Positions 17,855-26,867 of a stretch of DNA of 64,000 nt are shown here, piece after piece. This stretch comes from Planktothrix agardhii NIES-204 (GTDB lineage: Bacteria; Cyanobacteriota; Cyanobacteriia; Cyanobacteriales; Microcoleaceae). The translations under genes and the position numbers were made by a program. Where the stretch lies: the NCBI GenBank assembly GCA_003609755.1, contig AP017991.1, forward strand, positions 1,152,001 to 1,216,000, in the 5' to 3' direction. The notes beneath the pieces were generated by a model, which did not search any database, was not told where the DNA came from, and was given only the letters and a program-made list of their open reading frames with translations. Each line of letters opens with the position of its first letter. Position 1 is the first letter of the stretch.

Positions 17855-18871
17855 CTAATTTGATGTCAGACTAAAGATGATCCACTCCCCATCAACAATT
17901 GCAATCGCCCCCCCAGGAAAAGGGTCAGTTTGGGTACGATTTGGAGCACTAATTAAGGCAGTTAATTTTTCAATTTGTTCAAAATTAGCAGATTTTTGCA
18001 TAACTTTTTGTAAGACTTTCCGACTCACTCGACGTTTTAGAGCTTCATGGGTTTGGCTCAGGGCTAAACGATTTATTTTTAATCGATCTTGACTGCCATT
18101 TTCCCAAAATACCACCTGTTGAAATAGGGTTTCTGTCAGTTCTTCTAAATAGTCTACTTCCGATCGCAATAATTCTGCGGTTTGGGCTAGATGAGATTCG
18201 ACTTGGGGGTTAAAATGGGTTTGTAAATAGGGTAAAAGTTCTTGGCGAATTCGGTTACGAGCATAATGTAAATCATTATTGGTAATATCTAGCCAAATCT
18301 TTAGGGCTTTTTCTTGACAAAAATGCCCTGTTTGTTCCCTAGTAATATCTAATAAAGGACGAACTAAAATTATCGAATTTGTTGATATAGAATCCAGAGG
18401 ACGTTGCCAAGTTAAGGCTTGTAAACCATCGGCGCCACTACCTCGAATTAAGTTATAAAGTAGAGTTTCAGCCCGATCGCTTTTGGTATGACCTGTAACA
18501 ATATAAGCATAATTATTGCTTTGAGCAATTTCAGTTAAAACCTGATAACGCCATTCCCTAGCTGCGGCTTCTGTAGCGGGAATAATATCGGCGGTTTCTC
18601 GATAAAAGGGAATTTGCCAACTATCAGCTAATTGTTCAATATAATCGGTATTGGCTTGAGAATCAGAACGCCAACGATGATCACAATTAACCATAGCAAT
18701 TTGCCAATGCCATTTGGGTTGTAAATCTAATAATAATCTAATTAAACATAAGGAATCCTGTCCCCCCGATACCGCCACTAATAAACGTTTAGATCGAGGT
18801 AAAATATTGCGATCGCGTAGGGTACGATGGAGTTGGGTATGTAATAGAGTCCATTCGGAAAGATTAGACAT
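17855..18871 (-). CDS. tilS: tRNA(Ile)-lysidine synthase
   Basis: 338 residues from the ATG at 18871 (MSNLSEWTLLHTQLHRTLRD). The PP-loop ATPase signature VAVSGGQDS is at residues 32-40, followed by MVNCDHRWRSDSQAN and YIVTGHTKSDRAETLLYNLIRGSGADGL, all TilS hallmarks. It modifies C34 of the CAU-anticodon tRNA-Ile to lysidine so that AUA is decoded as Ile, and is essential. The frame is open for 44 more codons upstream, but those lie in the GGGAATA heptamer and the GTGCAC array and encode Gly-rich nonsense, so the shorter start is preferred. The repeats sit directly in its 5' leader. Confidence 0.95.
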   Translation of the reverse strand: MSNLSEWTLLHTQLHRTLRDRNILPRSKRLLVAVSGGQDSLCLIRLLLDLQPKWHWQIAMVNCDHRWRSDSQANTDYIEQLADSWQIPFYRETADIIPATEAAAREWRYQVLTEIAQSNNYAYIVTGHTKSDRAETLLYNLIRGSGADGLQALTWQRPLDSISTNSIILVRPLLDITREQTGHFCQEKALKIWLDITNNDLHYARNRIRQELLPYLQTHFNPQVESHLAQTAELLRSEVDYLEELTETLFQQVVFWENGSQDRLKINRLALSQTHEALKRRVSRKVLQKVMQKSANFEQIEKLTALISAPNRTQTDPFPGGAIAIVDGEWIIFSLTSN

Positions 18872-18887
18872 GATTATTCGTAAAAGC

Positions 18888-18924
18888 AGGGAATAGGGAA
18901 TAGGGAATAGGGAATAGGGAATAG
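18888..18924. repeat. Heptamer tandem repeat (GGGAATA)5
   Basis: Five consecutive GGGAATA units directly upstream of tilS. Heptanucleotide short tandem repeats are a known cyanobacterial repeat class; related arrays here are at 42959 and 48499. Confidence 0.85.
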
Positions 18925-19050
18925 CCCCCCCAAACCCCCCGTGCACGGAGGAGCCCCCCCAACCCCCCGTGCACGGAGGAGCCCCCCCAAACCCCCCGTG
19001 CACGGAGGAGCCCCCCCAAACCCCCCGTGCACGGGGGGCTAGGGGGGAGG
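18923..19050. repeat. Tandem array of four GTGCAC palindromic units
   Basis: Four units of 28-29 bases, each a C-run, AAA/AA, C-run, GTGCAC and GGAGG, the last ending in a longer G-run. There are no unique spacers, so it is not CRISPR. The array is in the intergenic region between tilS and the GerMN lipoprotein gene. Confidence 0.85.
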
Positions 19051-19110
19051 GAACAGGGTAGAGGATTTGTAATTAATTTTTTTAGGTACTTACCCAAATT
19101 TAGATGGCTT

Positions 19111-19629
19111 TTATAACGTAATTTCTTCTCCTTGTTCGGTAAAAATTACCTCATTAATTTGCCAATTAGAATTACCAATAATTGTTTTTCTCAAACTCCC
19201 AAACAAGGCTAACTGTTCACAACTAGACAAGGAACTAAACGTTCGATCCGCATTGGTAGGAACGCGAAAATCAATCGTCACAACCTGTTTTTCTGGATCT
19301 ACATTTACCCGATAATTCAAAGTAAAATCCGAACTACTTTGTTGTGCTAAAACCTCTGTGATCGCCCTTTCTAAAGCCTGTTTTTTGGGAACCGTAATTT
19401 GTCGAGGAACTAACTCAGAACATTGAGTATCCACCTGATAAATGGTCACGGGAACCGTGTCAGCATTGGAAATAGCTTGTTTTTGAGGTTCAGAGGTCGG
19501 TTGAGGGGAAACGGTGGCTGTAGGCGTCGGTGAGGTTTCAGTTTCTACCTCCGGGGTACTACAACTACTTAAGCTAAGAATAGTAACACCAAGGATACAA
19601 GCGGTCAAAAAGGATTGGATACTGTTCAT
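19111..19629 (-). CDS. GerMN-domain lipoprotein, 172 aa
   Basis: The N-terminus MNSIQSFLTACILGVTILSL ends in a lipobox LSSC (Cys about residue 23), so it is an exported lipoprotein. A Pro/Thr-rich spacer (about 27-55) precedes a GerMN-type domain: VPVTIYQVDTQCSELVPRQI, KKQALERAITEVLAQQ and LNYRVNVDPEKQVVTIDFRV, ending FGSLRKTIIGNSNWQINEVI. GerMN (sporulation/germination) domains occur in envelope proteins of non-sporulating bacteria including cyanobacteria; precise function is unknown. ATG at 19629. It is divergent from pyrB, which starts 166 bases away. Confidence 0.8.
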   Translation of the reverse strand: MNSIQSFLTACILGVTILSLSSCSTPEVETETSPTPTATVSPQPTSEPQKQAISNADTVPVTIYQVDTQCSELVPRQITVPKKQALERAITEVLAQQSSSDFTLNYRVNVDPEKQVVTIDFRVPTNADRTFSSLSSCEQLALFGSLRKTIIGNSNWQINEVIFTEQGEEITL

Positions 19630-19795
19630 AGTTCAAAAGGTATTCTAAAAATAACTATTAGTTTATTGTTCAAGCCTTGAGGTTTATTTCCGCTTTGAAC
19701 GATCACCCAGTATAATTAAATATTGGATCAAAATTCCGATGATTTTAAACCTCAAATTTTGATTCCAAAATCCTATAATTGCTAATTATTTGACA

Positions 19796-20788
19796 ATGGC
19801 TACTGCTCCCTGGACTCGCCGCCATATTTTATCCCTAGCTGACTTTACGGCGACGGAATATAATAACATTTTACAAACCGCCACTAGCTTTCGAGAAGTC
19901 TTAGGACGTCGCACCAAAAAAGTCCCCGCCCTCCAAGGTCAAGTGGTCGCCAATTTATTTTTTGAGCCCTCAACCCGGACTCGGAATAGCTTTGAACTCG
20001 CCGCCAAAAGACTATCAGCAGATACCTTAAATTTTGCTCCGGGGACTTCCTCCCTAACCAAAGGAGAAACCATTCTCGACACCGCTAAAACCTATTTAGC
20101 CATGGGGACGGATATGATGGTAATTCGTCATAAACAGGCTGGAGTTCCCTTTGCGATCGCCGCAGAATTAGACCGTTTAAATGCAAAAGTAGCGGTTTTA
20201 AATGCGGGCGATGGTCAACACGAACACCCATCCCAAGCACTATTAGATTTATTCACAATTTGCCGAATTCTTGACCCAGACAACCCTCAAATTGAACAAT
20301 TAAATGGCAAAAAAATAGCCATTGTCGGAGACATTTTACATTCTCGGGTCGCCCGTTCTAATATTTGGAGTTTAACCGCTACCCAAGCGGAATTACACTT
20401 AGCCGCTCCCCCGACTTTACTCCCAGAATTATTTGCTGAATTTGGCAAAAATCGCCCCGGAAAACTATTTTTACATTGGAATTTAGATGAAGCTTTGGAA
20501 AATGCCGATTTTGTCATGACTTTGCGCTTACAAAAAGAACGGATGACCGCCCATTTATTACCCAGTTTACGCGAATATCATCAATTATTTGGTCTGACCC
20601 ACGAACGCTTAAAAGCCTGTAAACCAAATGTGAAAATATTGCATCCTGGGCCAGTAAATCGAGGGGTAGAATTAAGTTCTGAATTAATGGATGATCCCGA
20701 ATTGAGTTTAATTTCCCAACAAGTAACCAGTGGAATTGCAGTTAGAATGGCACTATTATATTTAATTGGAGGGGGAAAACCTAATTAA
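19796..20788 (+). CDS. pyrB: Aspartate carbamoyltransferase catalytic chain
   Basis: 330 residues from the ATG at 19796 ([20 protein letters not shown]); a TTG two codons earlier is not needed. It condenses aspartate and carbamoyl phosphate to carbamoyl aspartate in pyrimidine synthesis. Visible: carbamoyl-phosphate loop [20 protein letters not shown] (about 52-71), the 80s loop [32 protein letters not shown] and, near the end, [20 protein letters not shown]. There is no pyrI nearby, as usual in cyanobacteria. A GTGCAC tandem array follows about 60 bases after the stop. Confidence 0.97.
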   Translation: MATAPWTRRHILSLADFTATEYNNILQTATSFREVLGRRTKKVPALQGQVVANLFFEPSTRTRNSFELAAKRLSADTLNFAPGTSSLTKGETILDTAKTYLAMGTDMMVIRHKQAGVPFAIAAELDRLNAKVAVLNAGDGQHEHPSQALLDLFTICRILDPDNPQIEQLNGKKIAIVGDILHSRVARSNIWSLTATQAELHLAAPPTLLPELFAEFGKNRPGKLFLHWNLDEALENADFVMTLRLQKERMTAHLLPSLREYHQLFGLTHERLKACKPNVKILHPGPVNRGVELSSELMDDPELSLISQQVTSGIAVRMALLYLIGGGKPN

Positions 20789-20850
20789 TTATTATGGAAT
20801 TTTTATTAAGTACCTAAACAAAATTAATTACACATCCTTTACCCTGTTCC

Positions 20851-21000
20851 CTCCCCCCCTAGCCCCCCGTGCACGGGGGGTTTGGGGGGGCTACCCCGTG
20901 CACGGGGGGTTTGGGGGGGCTACCCCGTGCACGGGGGGTTTGGGGGGGCTACCCCGTGCGGGGTTTGGGGGGGCTACCCCGTGCGGGGTTTGGGGGGCTG
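20851..21000. repeat. Tandem array of five GTGCAC palindromic units
   Basis: Three units with CCCCGTGCACGGGGGG followed by two shortened units CCCCGTGCGGGG that lost the ACGG part, each followed by TTTGGGGG and GCTA. It ends in CTGTTCCCTGTTCCCTCC. It lies between the convergent pyrB and pseudouridine synthase genes. Confidence 0.85.
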
Positions 21001-21053
21001 TTCCCTGTTCCCTCCCCCTTCTATCAACTAGGTAATTTATTTTGTGCAACTAC

Positions 21054-21650
21054 TTAATAATTTCCTAATATTTGCCTTAATTGTTTCAATTCAACCTCGG
21101 TTAAATCTCGCCATTCACCGGGTGCGAGTCCTGTTAAACTTAAATGGGCGATCGCAACTCTAACTAACCGTAATGTTGGAAACCCCACCGCCGCCGTCAT
21201 CTTCCTGACTTGACGGTTACGACCTTCAGTTAAGGTTAATTCCAACCAAGCCGTAGGGACGGTTTTCCGAAACCGAATCGGAGGCTCACGAGGAGATAAA
21301 CTGGGTTCAGTAGAAAGTAGTTTAACCTGGGCGGGTTTTGTCCGATAATCTGATAATTGTACCCCCTGAGTTAACTGTTGTAACACCGTTTCATCTGGTA
21401 TTTTTTCCACCTGTACCCAATAGGTTCGTTGATGGGCAAATTTAGGATCAATTAAGCGATGTTTCACAAAATTATCATCAGTTAAAAGTAACAATCCTTC
21501 ACTATCTCGATCTAACCTTCCCACAGAATAAACTAAAGGAATAGAAATAAAATCCTTCAGGGTTTTACGAGTAGTATTGGTGGGATCATAATCCGTAAAC
21601 TGACTCAAAACATCATAGGGTTTATAAAATAAAATATAGCGATAAGACAT
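21054..21650 (-). CDS. RsuA/RluE-family rRNA pseudouridine synthase
   Basis: 198 residues of the short single-domain RsuA/RluB/E/F group, lacking an N-terminal S4 domain. Seen: YILFYKPYDVLSQFTDYDP at the start, the catalytic-Asp motif VGRLDRDSEGLLLLTDD (Asp about residue 43-45), AHQRTYWVQVEK and the C-terminal LTEGRNRQVRKMTAAVGFPT. It isomerises uridine in rRNA; RluE (23S U2457) is the best guess from length and lack of S4, but RluB/RsuA paralogues cannot be excluded. Starts at ATG 21650. Divergent from recA across about 240 bases. Confidence 0.88.
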   Translation of the reverse strand: MSYRYILFYKPYDVLSQFTDYDPTNTTRKTLKDFISIPLVYSVGRLDRDSEGLLLLTDDNFVKHRLIDPKFAHQRTYWVQVEKIPDETVLQQLTQGVQLSDYRTKPAQVKLLSTEPSLSPREPPIRFRKTVPTAWLELTLTEGRNRQVRKMTAAVGFPTLRLVRVAIAHLSLTGLAPGEWRDLTEVELKQLRQILGNY

Positions 21651-21887
21651 ATAAAAATGACATAATTGTTATTATTATATTGACGAAAACATCAATTTCT
21701 CTTATAATGGGGATAAATTCCCTGAGAGCTTGGGCAGACAAACTGCAAAAAATTGTTAAGCTCGTCGATATCCGGGGATATCCATAATAGTCAGAACCCC
21801 AGCATAACTGCTACCATACCAGTTATGCACACTAGCGGCTAGTATGGCTAGGATGTCAAAATTAACCGTTACTTAAAATTACAGCGA
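21651..21887. promoter_or_regulatory. recA upstream region with hairpins
   Basis: Between the divergent pseudouridine synthase and recA. GCATAACTG (21802-21810) pairs perfectly with CAGTTATGC (21820-21828), and GGATATCC-type palindromes lie around 21770-21785. No confident LexA box was found. The hairpin would lie in the recA 5' leader if transcription starts upstream of it. Confidence 0.4.
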
Positions 21888-22976
21888 ATGGCTAAAGATA
21901 CTAAAGATAATTCTAGTTCTGAAAAGAAAAAAGCTCTAACCCTTGTTTTAAACCAAATTGAGAAAAGCTTTGGCAAAGGGGCCATTGTTCGGTTAGGGGA
22001 TTCCACCCGCATGAAAGTGGAAACCATTCCCAGTGGTGCATTAACCCTAGACCTAGCCTTGGGGGGCGGTTTACCCAAGGGACGGGTAATTGAAATCTAT
22101 GGGCCAGAAAGTTCGGGTAAAACCACCTTAGCCCTCCACGCAATCGCCGAAGTCCAAAAAGCCGGAGGAGTAGCCGCCTTTGTCGATGCCGAACACGCCC
22201 TAGATCCCAGCTATGCGGCTGTCCTAGGGGTGGATACGGAAAATTTACTGGTTTCTCAACCGGACACCGGAGAAATGGGCTTAGAGGTGGTGGATCAACT
22301 GGTACGGTCTGTGGCCGTTGATATTATTGTAATTGACTCCGTGGCTGCCCTAGTTCCCCGGGCTGAAATTGAGGGGGACATGGGGGACTCCCACATGGGT
22401 TTACAAGCTCGGTTAATGAGTCAGGCGTTACGCAAAATTACGGGAAATATTGGTAAGTCGAATTGTACTGTTATTTTCCTCAACCAATTACGTCAAAAAA
22501 TTGGTGTTGTCTATGGAAACCCCGAAACTACAACCGGGGGGAATGCCTTAAAATTCTATGCCTCTGTACGTTTAGATATTCGTCGAATTCAAACCTTAAA
22601 ACGGGGAACGGATGAATACGGAATTAGGGCTAAAGTTAAGGTAGCTAAAAATAAAATTGCCCCTCCTTTCCGTATTGCAGAATTTGATATTATTTTTGGA
22701 AAAGGCATTTCTACTTTAGGTTGTTTAATTGATTTAGCCGAAGAAACCGGGGTATTAAAACGCAAAGGAGCTTGGTATAGTTACAACGGCGATAATATTG
22801 GTCAGGGACGGGATAAAACCCTGATTTATTTAGAAGAAAATGCCACCTTAGCTAAAGAAATTGAACAGAAAGTTAGAGGGGCTTTAGATAGTGGGGCTGT
22901 GGTTTCAGCTAATTCTGTCATCCAGGTAGATAGCCATGATGATGAGGATATTGATGCCAGTTCAGAAGAAGAATAA
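21888..22976 (+). CDS. recA: Recombinase RecA
   Basis: 362 residues, normal bacterial size, and no intein. It forms ATP-dependent filaments on ssDNA for homologous recombination and repair. Walker [10 protein letters not shown] is at 72-80; Walker B is in [21 protein letters not shown]1/L2 loops show [20 protein letters not shown] and [20 protein letters not shown]. The C-terminal tail is acidic ([15 protein letters not shown]), typical for auto-regulation. N-terminus [20 protein letters not shown] fits cyanobacterial RecA. It converges on rnc with a short palindrome-rich gap. Confidence 0.98.
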   Translation: MAKDTKDNSSSEKKKALTLVLNQIEKSFGKGAIVRLGDSTRMKVETIPSGALTLDLALGGGLPKGRVIEIYGPESSGKTTLALHAIAEVQKAGGVAAFVDAEHALDPSYAAVLGVDTENLLVSQPDTGEMGLEVVDQLVRSVAVDIIVIDSVAALVPRAEIEGDMGDSHMGLQARLMSQALRKITGNIGKSNCTVIFLNQLRQKIGVVYGNPETTTGGNALKFYASVRLDIRRIQTLKRGTDEYGIRAKVKVAKNKIAPPFRIAEFDIIFGKGISTLGCLIDLAEETGVLKRKGAWYSYNGDNIGQGRDKTLIYLEENATLAKEIEQKVRGALDSGAVVSANSVIQVDSHDDEDIDASSEEE

Positions 22977-22983
22977 AGTTATG

Positions 22984-23038
22984 TAGTAAGCCCTTTAGGT
23001 CTTAGAGTCCTAAAGGGCTCAGAGTCCTAAAGGACTCA
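22984..23038. terminator. Bidirectional terminator-like palindromes between recA and rnc
   Basis: TAGTAAGCCCTTTAGG followed by GAGTCCTAAAGGGCTC and GAGTCCTAAAGGACTC form nested hairpins in the 62-base gap between convergent genes. The TAGTAAGCCCTTTAGG motif is shared with 3723. Confidence 0.55.
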
Positions 23039-23737
23039 CTACAATAGACCCAATTTTTGCAGCGCCACTTCGGCGGCTTTTTTTTCCCCATCCTGTTTCC
23101 GCTTCCCTTTTCCATAGCCATATACCTTATCCCTAACCCGGACTTCAATACAAAATTCCTTAGCATGATCTGGCCCAGATTCTCCGATCACATAATATTT
23201 CGGGTTTTCACCAGATTTTTCTAAGGCCCATTGTTGAAAGCGGTTTTTACAATCAATTAAGGTTTGAGGGGTGGTTTCCGACTGGGGAAAAACCATTTCA
23301 TTCGCCACAGCAGAAAATAACGGATGTATGAACTCTCGCACAGCGTCAATATGGGTATCTAAATAATAGGCTCCAATATAGGCTTCAAAGGCATCACTAA
23401 GTAAGGAAGGGTTGGTGCGTCCACCGTCTCGAATTGCCCCTTTTCCTAACCGTAATAACTCCCCTAAATTAAATTGTACTGCAAATTTAGCCAGTTGTTT
23501 TTCATCAACCAACACAGACCGTAAACGGGTCATATTTGCCTCACTCATTTTAGTCATATCTTCGGGATAGCGCTTTTTAAATAGCAATTCTCCCACTAAA
23601 AATCCTAGGACGGCATCCCCTAAAAATTCTAATCTTTCATTGTCTTCTCCAGCATTAGGATGTTCATTCAAATAGGAGCGATGGGTTAATGCTTGTAATC
23701 GCAATTGTTCGTTTTTGATCTCTGGTAATTTGGTCAT
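23039..23737 (-). CDS. rnc: Ribonuclease III
   Basis: 232 residues. It cleaves double-stranded RNA in rRNA and mRNA processing. The catalytic signature NERLEFLGDAVLGFLVGELL is at about 33-52, the second acidic cluster is in LLSDAFEAYIGAYYLD (about 112-127), and the C-terminal dsRBD is from about 158 (TLIDCKNRFQQWALEKSGEN ... GKGKRKQDGEKKAAEVALQKL). Complete domain order and length. Starts at ATG 23737. Cyanobacteria often carry additional RNase III paralogues; this is the full-length dsRBD-containing form. Confidence 0.96.
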   Translation of the reverse strand: MTKLPEIKNEQLRLQALTHRSYLNEHPNAGEDNERLEFLGDAVLGFLVGELLFKKRYPEDMTKMSEANMTRLRSVLVDEKQLAKFAVQFNLGELLRLGKGAIRDGGRTNPSLLSDAFEAYIGAYYLDTHIDAVREFIHPLFSAVANEMVFPQSETTPQTLIDCKNRFQQWALEKSGENPKYYVIGESGPDHAKEFCIEVRVRDKVYGYGKGKRKQDGEKKAAEVALQKLGLL

Positions 23738-23873
23738 AAGCTGTTAAGTATCTAAATTAGTTATTGTTAAATCGTAAAGCCTGTATATTGCAAACTTCTC
23801 TTGCTACAGCATACGGTTTAAATGCTTAACAGCTTAATCATATCCTATTCATGCGATCGCAATTTTTCTCAAC

Positions 23874-24596
23874 TTAGACTAAAATCAATTCTCCATTACA
23901 ATCTTGAATAATTCCCTCCTGAATTACCGCATCTACAAATTTGCTGAATTTAGAATAATACTTTCCATCAGATTTGTAGTATGAGACTTTTTTGTAGCCA
24001 GAAAGTTGAGGATGTTTTTTGATTAAACGACCCAGCACATCAAGAGTAGCTTTTTTTCCTTTTTCTTTAACCGTTTTGATCAATTCAATTAGACATTTTT
24101 TAGCTTCTTCATAAGGAATTATAGCGGGAGAATCTAGTGTTTTTGGAGTTGCTTTATCGAGCTTAATGGATGGGATTAATTCATTAATATGATAAGCATA
24201 ATCAACAGCATTTTTTAGTTCTTCAGCAACATTATTCATCGAAATTAATATTACTAATACTCTTGATTCCTTTAGATACTGAACTAAGGATAAAAAATCT
24301 CCATCTCCTGTTATTAAAACTACAGTTTTAATGCTTGGATCTGATAAAATATGCTTCTTACAGTCTTGAATAATACGGTAATCAACTGCATTATTTCCTG
24401 GCAAAACATTAATCATGTCAATTCCCATCTCAGAAAGAGTTTGTTCAAATGACTTTTTTTCGTCTTTCCAATAAGCGTAAGCATTGCTAATCAATAAATC
24501 GCTTGTTTGAATTAACCCTTGATAGAAATGTTCAATTCTGCTAGAAGAAGTTTTACCGTTTTGAACATCCCAATAAACTGCTATCTTGGCTTTCAT
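23874..24596 (-). CDS. NYN-domain (LabA-like) protein with C-terminal OST-HTH/LOTUS domain
   Basis: 240 residues. N-terminal NYN/PIN-like nuclease fold: IAVYWDVQN (first Asp, residue 10), NNAVDYRIIQDCKKHIL (second Asp) and VVLITGDGDFLSLVQYLKES with acidic pair GDGD (about 97-100). This is the acidic constellation expected of NYN RNases. Residues about 165-238 (CLIELIKTVKEKGKKATLDV ... YYSKFSKFVDAVIQEGIIQD) match the OST-HTH/LOTUS winged-helix RNA-binding module. The pair NYN+LOTUS suggests an RNA-processing enzyme; bacterial targets are unknown. ATG at 24596, with TTAGGAGC upstream as ribosome site. Confidence 0.88.
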   Translation of the reverse strand: MKAKIAVYWDVQNGKTSSSRIEHFYQGLIQTSDLLISNAYAYWKDEKKSFEQTLSEMGIDMINVLPGNNAVDYRIIQDCKKHILSDPSIKTVVLITGDGDFLSLVQYLKESRVLVILISMNNVAEELKNAVDYAYHINELIPSIKLDKATPKTLDSPAIIPYEEAKKCLIELIKTVKEKGKKATLDVLGRLIKKHPQLSGYKKVSYYKSDGKYYSKFSKFVDAVIQEGIIQDCNGELILV

Positions 24597-25331
24597 AACT
24601 AGCTCCTAATTTTTTTTGATGAATTAGACGCCTAGCAAGTTTGTAATTCTAACCCTTCAGACCCTTGGCGTGAATTAAAGCATACTCCCCATTTCCAAGT
24701 CCAAAATAGAAATTGAAAACTAGCACTTTCAGCGCAATATCCAAACTATTGAATTAAAACCCTTAGTTTCGATTGTGTTTGGCTAAAGTCTCAGGTATCG
24801 GAATTAGCTAGAGGCAACAGACAGAAGACAAAGTACAGGAGTAAAACAATTAATAATTAAGGATTACAGCCATCATTAATGTCCTAACCGCATCGTCAAC
24901 TGCTATATTTTTGATTCCGATAGATGAGACAGAAGTCAATTTTTCACTCAAACCTATTACTAGGTAACTCCACTATAATCAAGCCATCCGAAAATGTCAA
25001 GTATTTTTTTTGCTATTTTTAGGTTAGGGCGGATAATTTAAAACTCCAACAGGGGATAAATCACTCTGTCGGAGTCTAAAAACCTGCTATAAGAGTTCAA
25101 CCTGCATAATACCTTCGCCAAAAAGTTTAACTATATCCTCCTTAATATCTTCCTTTGTGTCTTGGTGTCTTTGTGGTTCTTTCTACAGGAAAAATAACGA
25201 AGGTATTGCTCACAAACACAGGGTTGATCCCAGGAAAAACCCCACTTTGTAAGATCGATCGCCAACAGAAATAGTTTTTTGTTAAAAAACTCAGATTTTA
25301 TTACAGTTTACTAAAACATCCTTCCCTGAGA
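24597..25331. other. 735-base intergenic region
   Basis: No gene is supportable. Contents: a hairpin CTCCAACAG/CTGTCGGAG at 25044-25074 followed by an A/T-rich stretch, and a copy of the CTTTGTGTCTTGGTGTCTTTG motif at about 25152-25178. The rest shows no repeats, RNA folds or promoters I can defend. Confidence 0.5.
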
Positions 25332-25589
25332 TTAGGGATTTTCGTCAGTATTGTTTTCATTTTCTTTATCTTTTTTATGGCTATTCTTGCCACCTTTGCG
25401 TCCAATGGCTGCCATGTGTTCTCGATTTTGGCTGACCGCCTTACCGCCTTTGCGTCCGGCTTCTCGGGCTTCTTCGGAAGTAAATTCATGGGCGCGTCCC
25501 GACTCATGGGCGGCTTTACCACCTTTACTAGCAATTTCCCGTTGCTTTTCTTGATCCATTGAAGCAAATCCACGTTTTTCCGTAGCCAT
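25332..25589 (-). CDS. KGG-repeat (Con-10-like) stress protein, 85 aa
   Basis: From the ATG at 25589 (preceded by AGGAGAAAATC, a good ribosome site): MATEKRGFASMDQEKQREIA then repeated KGG motifs SKGGKAAHESG, REAGRKGGKAVSQNR and IGRKGGKNSHKK. These are the hallmark of the short hydrophilic KGG/conidiation-specific protein 10 family, including E. coli YciG-type and Bacillus GsiB-type stress proteins. Tail is Lys/Glu/Asn-rich and disordered. The family is induced by desiccation, osmotic or general stress; that regulation is family knowledge. A 12-codon upstream extension is possible but lacks a ribosome site. Confidence 0.88.
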   Translation of the reverse strand: MATEKRGFASMDQEKQREIASKGGKAAHESGRAHEFTSEEAREAGRKGGKAVSQNREHMAAIGRKGGKNSHKKDKENENNTDENP

Positions 25590-25801
25590 GATTTTCTCCT
25601 TATTTTTTATTGATTGACTAAACACTACTGTATCTGTGTGATTAAGATTAACCTTCTACCAGAAGATAGACTTAACCTTTTTCACCAATAAACCGAAACC
25701 CTACTATTAATGGTAGCATTTCTAATTTAACTCATGGGGAAATGTTCTATTTATTTAACTAATATCTGCTCCATACTCAGACCAGAGAATTGTGCTTACC
25801 C

Positions 25802-26161
25802 CTAATAAACAATGGTATAAAATAAATCTTTCATTTTTTCCTTTCCCACCTGAGCAAATAATTGATCAAGGGAACCCGCATCCGCAATTAAATGACCTTT
25901 TTCTAAAGCCACCCATCTGCCTCGATAATCTTGACGATGCCGAATCACCCAACTCAGATTTAAAGGAGTATTAGGGTTGCGAGAGAGTTGCTGAAAAGGC
26001 ACATTGGGCGATGATAAAATTCTAGCATAACGTTGAATTTTATCATGATTCGGATAATCTTGACTGGCTTGATCAGAAAGGGTTTTAGCTTGATTAAAAT
26101 TCCCTTGACCTAACGCCAAATCAATCGCTTGAATTAATTCTTCTGGTGTATCAGCATTCAT
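25802..26161 (-). CDS. Small conserved protein downstream of trmD (DUF5678-like end)
   Basis: 119 residues from the ATG at 26161, which begins one base after the trmD stop, so the two are translationally coupled. MNADTPEELIQAIDLALGQG starts a helical TPR-like region (NFNQAKTLSDQASQDYPNHD), followed by WVIRHRQDYRGRWVALEKGHLIADAGSLDQLFAQVG, which resembles the DUF5678 module. The reading frame remains open upstream into trmD, but that part overlaps the essential gene and is discarded. Function unknown; the tight linkage with trmD suggests co-expression, not necessarily a shared pathway. Confidence 0.72.
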   Translation of the reverse strand: MNADTPEELIQAIDLALGQGNFNQAKTLSDQASQDYPNHDKIQRYARILSSPNVPFQQLSRNPNTPLNLSWVIRHRQDYRGRWVALEKGHLIADAGSLDQLFAQVGKEKMKDLFYTIVY

Positions 26162-26162
26162 C

Positions 26163-26867
26163 CTAAACCAATTCTTCCGGGTGTTCTTGTATCCAATCTT
26201 CCCACAAATCCGGGCGACGTTCACGGGTGCGCTGAAACTGCTGTTGTTTTCGCCATTGCTCAATGTTGCCATGATGTCCTGATAATAAAACATCAGGAAC
26301 GGGCATTCCTCTAAACACCGCCGGGCGAGTATAGTGGGGATAATCTAGTAATCCCTGTTCAAAACTTTCAGCTTTGAGAGATTCCTCCTTTCCCACCGTT
26401 CCAGGTAATAATCGCACAACTCCATTTAAAAGTGCCATGGCCGGAATTTCTCCCCCGGTGAGAACAAAATCCCCCAAAGAAACTTCCCGGGTAACTAAGG
26501 GGATAATTCGTTCATCAATGCCCTCGTAATGTCCACAAATTAACACAATCTGCTCAAAGTTTAACGCTAAATCTCGGAATAACTCTTGGTGCATTTGTTC
26601 CCCTTGGGGGGTCAAAAAAATCACTTCTCGACGGGGTAATATAGGTAAGGACTCAACCGCCGCATAAATCGGTTCCGGTTTTAAGACCATCCCCACACCG
26701 CCCCCAAAGGGTTCATCATCGACTCGGTGATGTTTGTCCTGGGTGAAGTCCCGGGGATTCACTAAATGGACATGAGCAATTTCTTTCCCCAGGGCTTTAC
26801 TCAGAAGACCTGAGCTAAGGGGAGACGTAAAAAAATCAGGGAATAGAGTAATAATGTCAAAACGCAC
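26163..26867 (-). CDS. trmD: tRNA (guanine(37)-N1)-methyltransferase
   Basis: 234 residues starting at a GTG (26867): MRFDIITLFPDFFTSPLSSG, the diagnostic TrmD opening. It methylates G37 of tRNAs from S-adenosylmethionine and prevents +1 frameshifting. The trefoil-knot SPOUT core is visible in VILICGHYEGIDERIIPLVT (about 106-125) and SLGDFVLTGGEIPAMALLNG (130-149); DYPHYTRPAVFRGMPVPDVL is the conserved C-terminal motif. In many bacteria trmD is with rpsP-rimM-rplS; here it stands with a small TPR/DUF5678-like gene instead, common for cyanobacteria. Confidence 0.97.
   Translation of the reverse strand: MRFDIITLFPDFFTSPLSSGLLSKALGKEIAHVHLVNPRDFTQDKHHRVDDEPFGGGVGMVLKPEPIYAAVESLPILPRREVIFLTPQGEQMHQELFRDLALNFEQIVLICGHYEGIDERIIPLVTREVSLGDFVLTGGEIPAMALLNGVVRLLPGTVGKEESLKAESFEQGLLDYPHYTRPAVFRGMPVPDVLLSGHHGNIEQWRKQQQFQRTRERRPDLWEDWIQEHPEELV

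Noticed and set aside
18872-19003. N-terminal extension of tilS by 44 codons
   Set aside because: The extension lies entirely in the heptamer and GTGCAC repeats; MSNLSEW at 18871 fits TilS length and start.
18923-19050. Tandem repeats resembling a small CRISPR array
   Set aside because: Units are directly adjacent with no unique spacers, are palindromic GC runs, and there are no cas genes in the window.
18864-19097. Open frames encoding Gly-rich peptides (GGLGGLLRARG type) over the GTGCAC array
   Set aside because: They are translations of the repeat itself and have no independent start context or conservation signal; the same happens at 20766-21057 and 1742-1807.
25301-25573. Overlapping frames on both strands of the KGG gene
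   Set aside because: They are shadow frames; the KGG repeats and ribosome site identify the real frame at 25332-25589.
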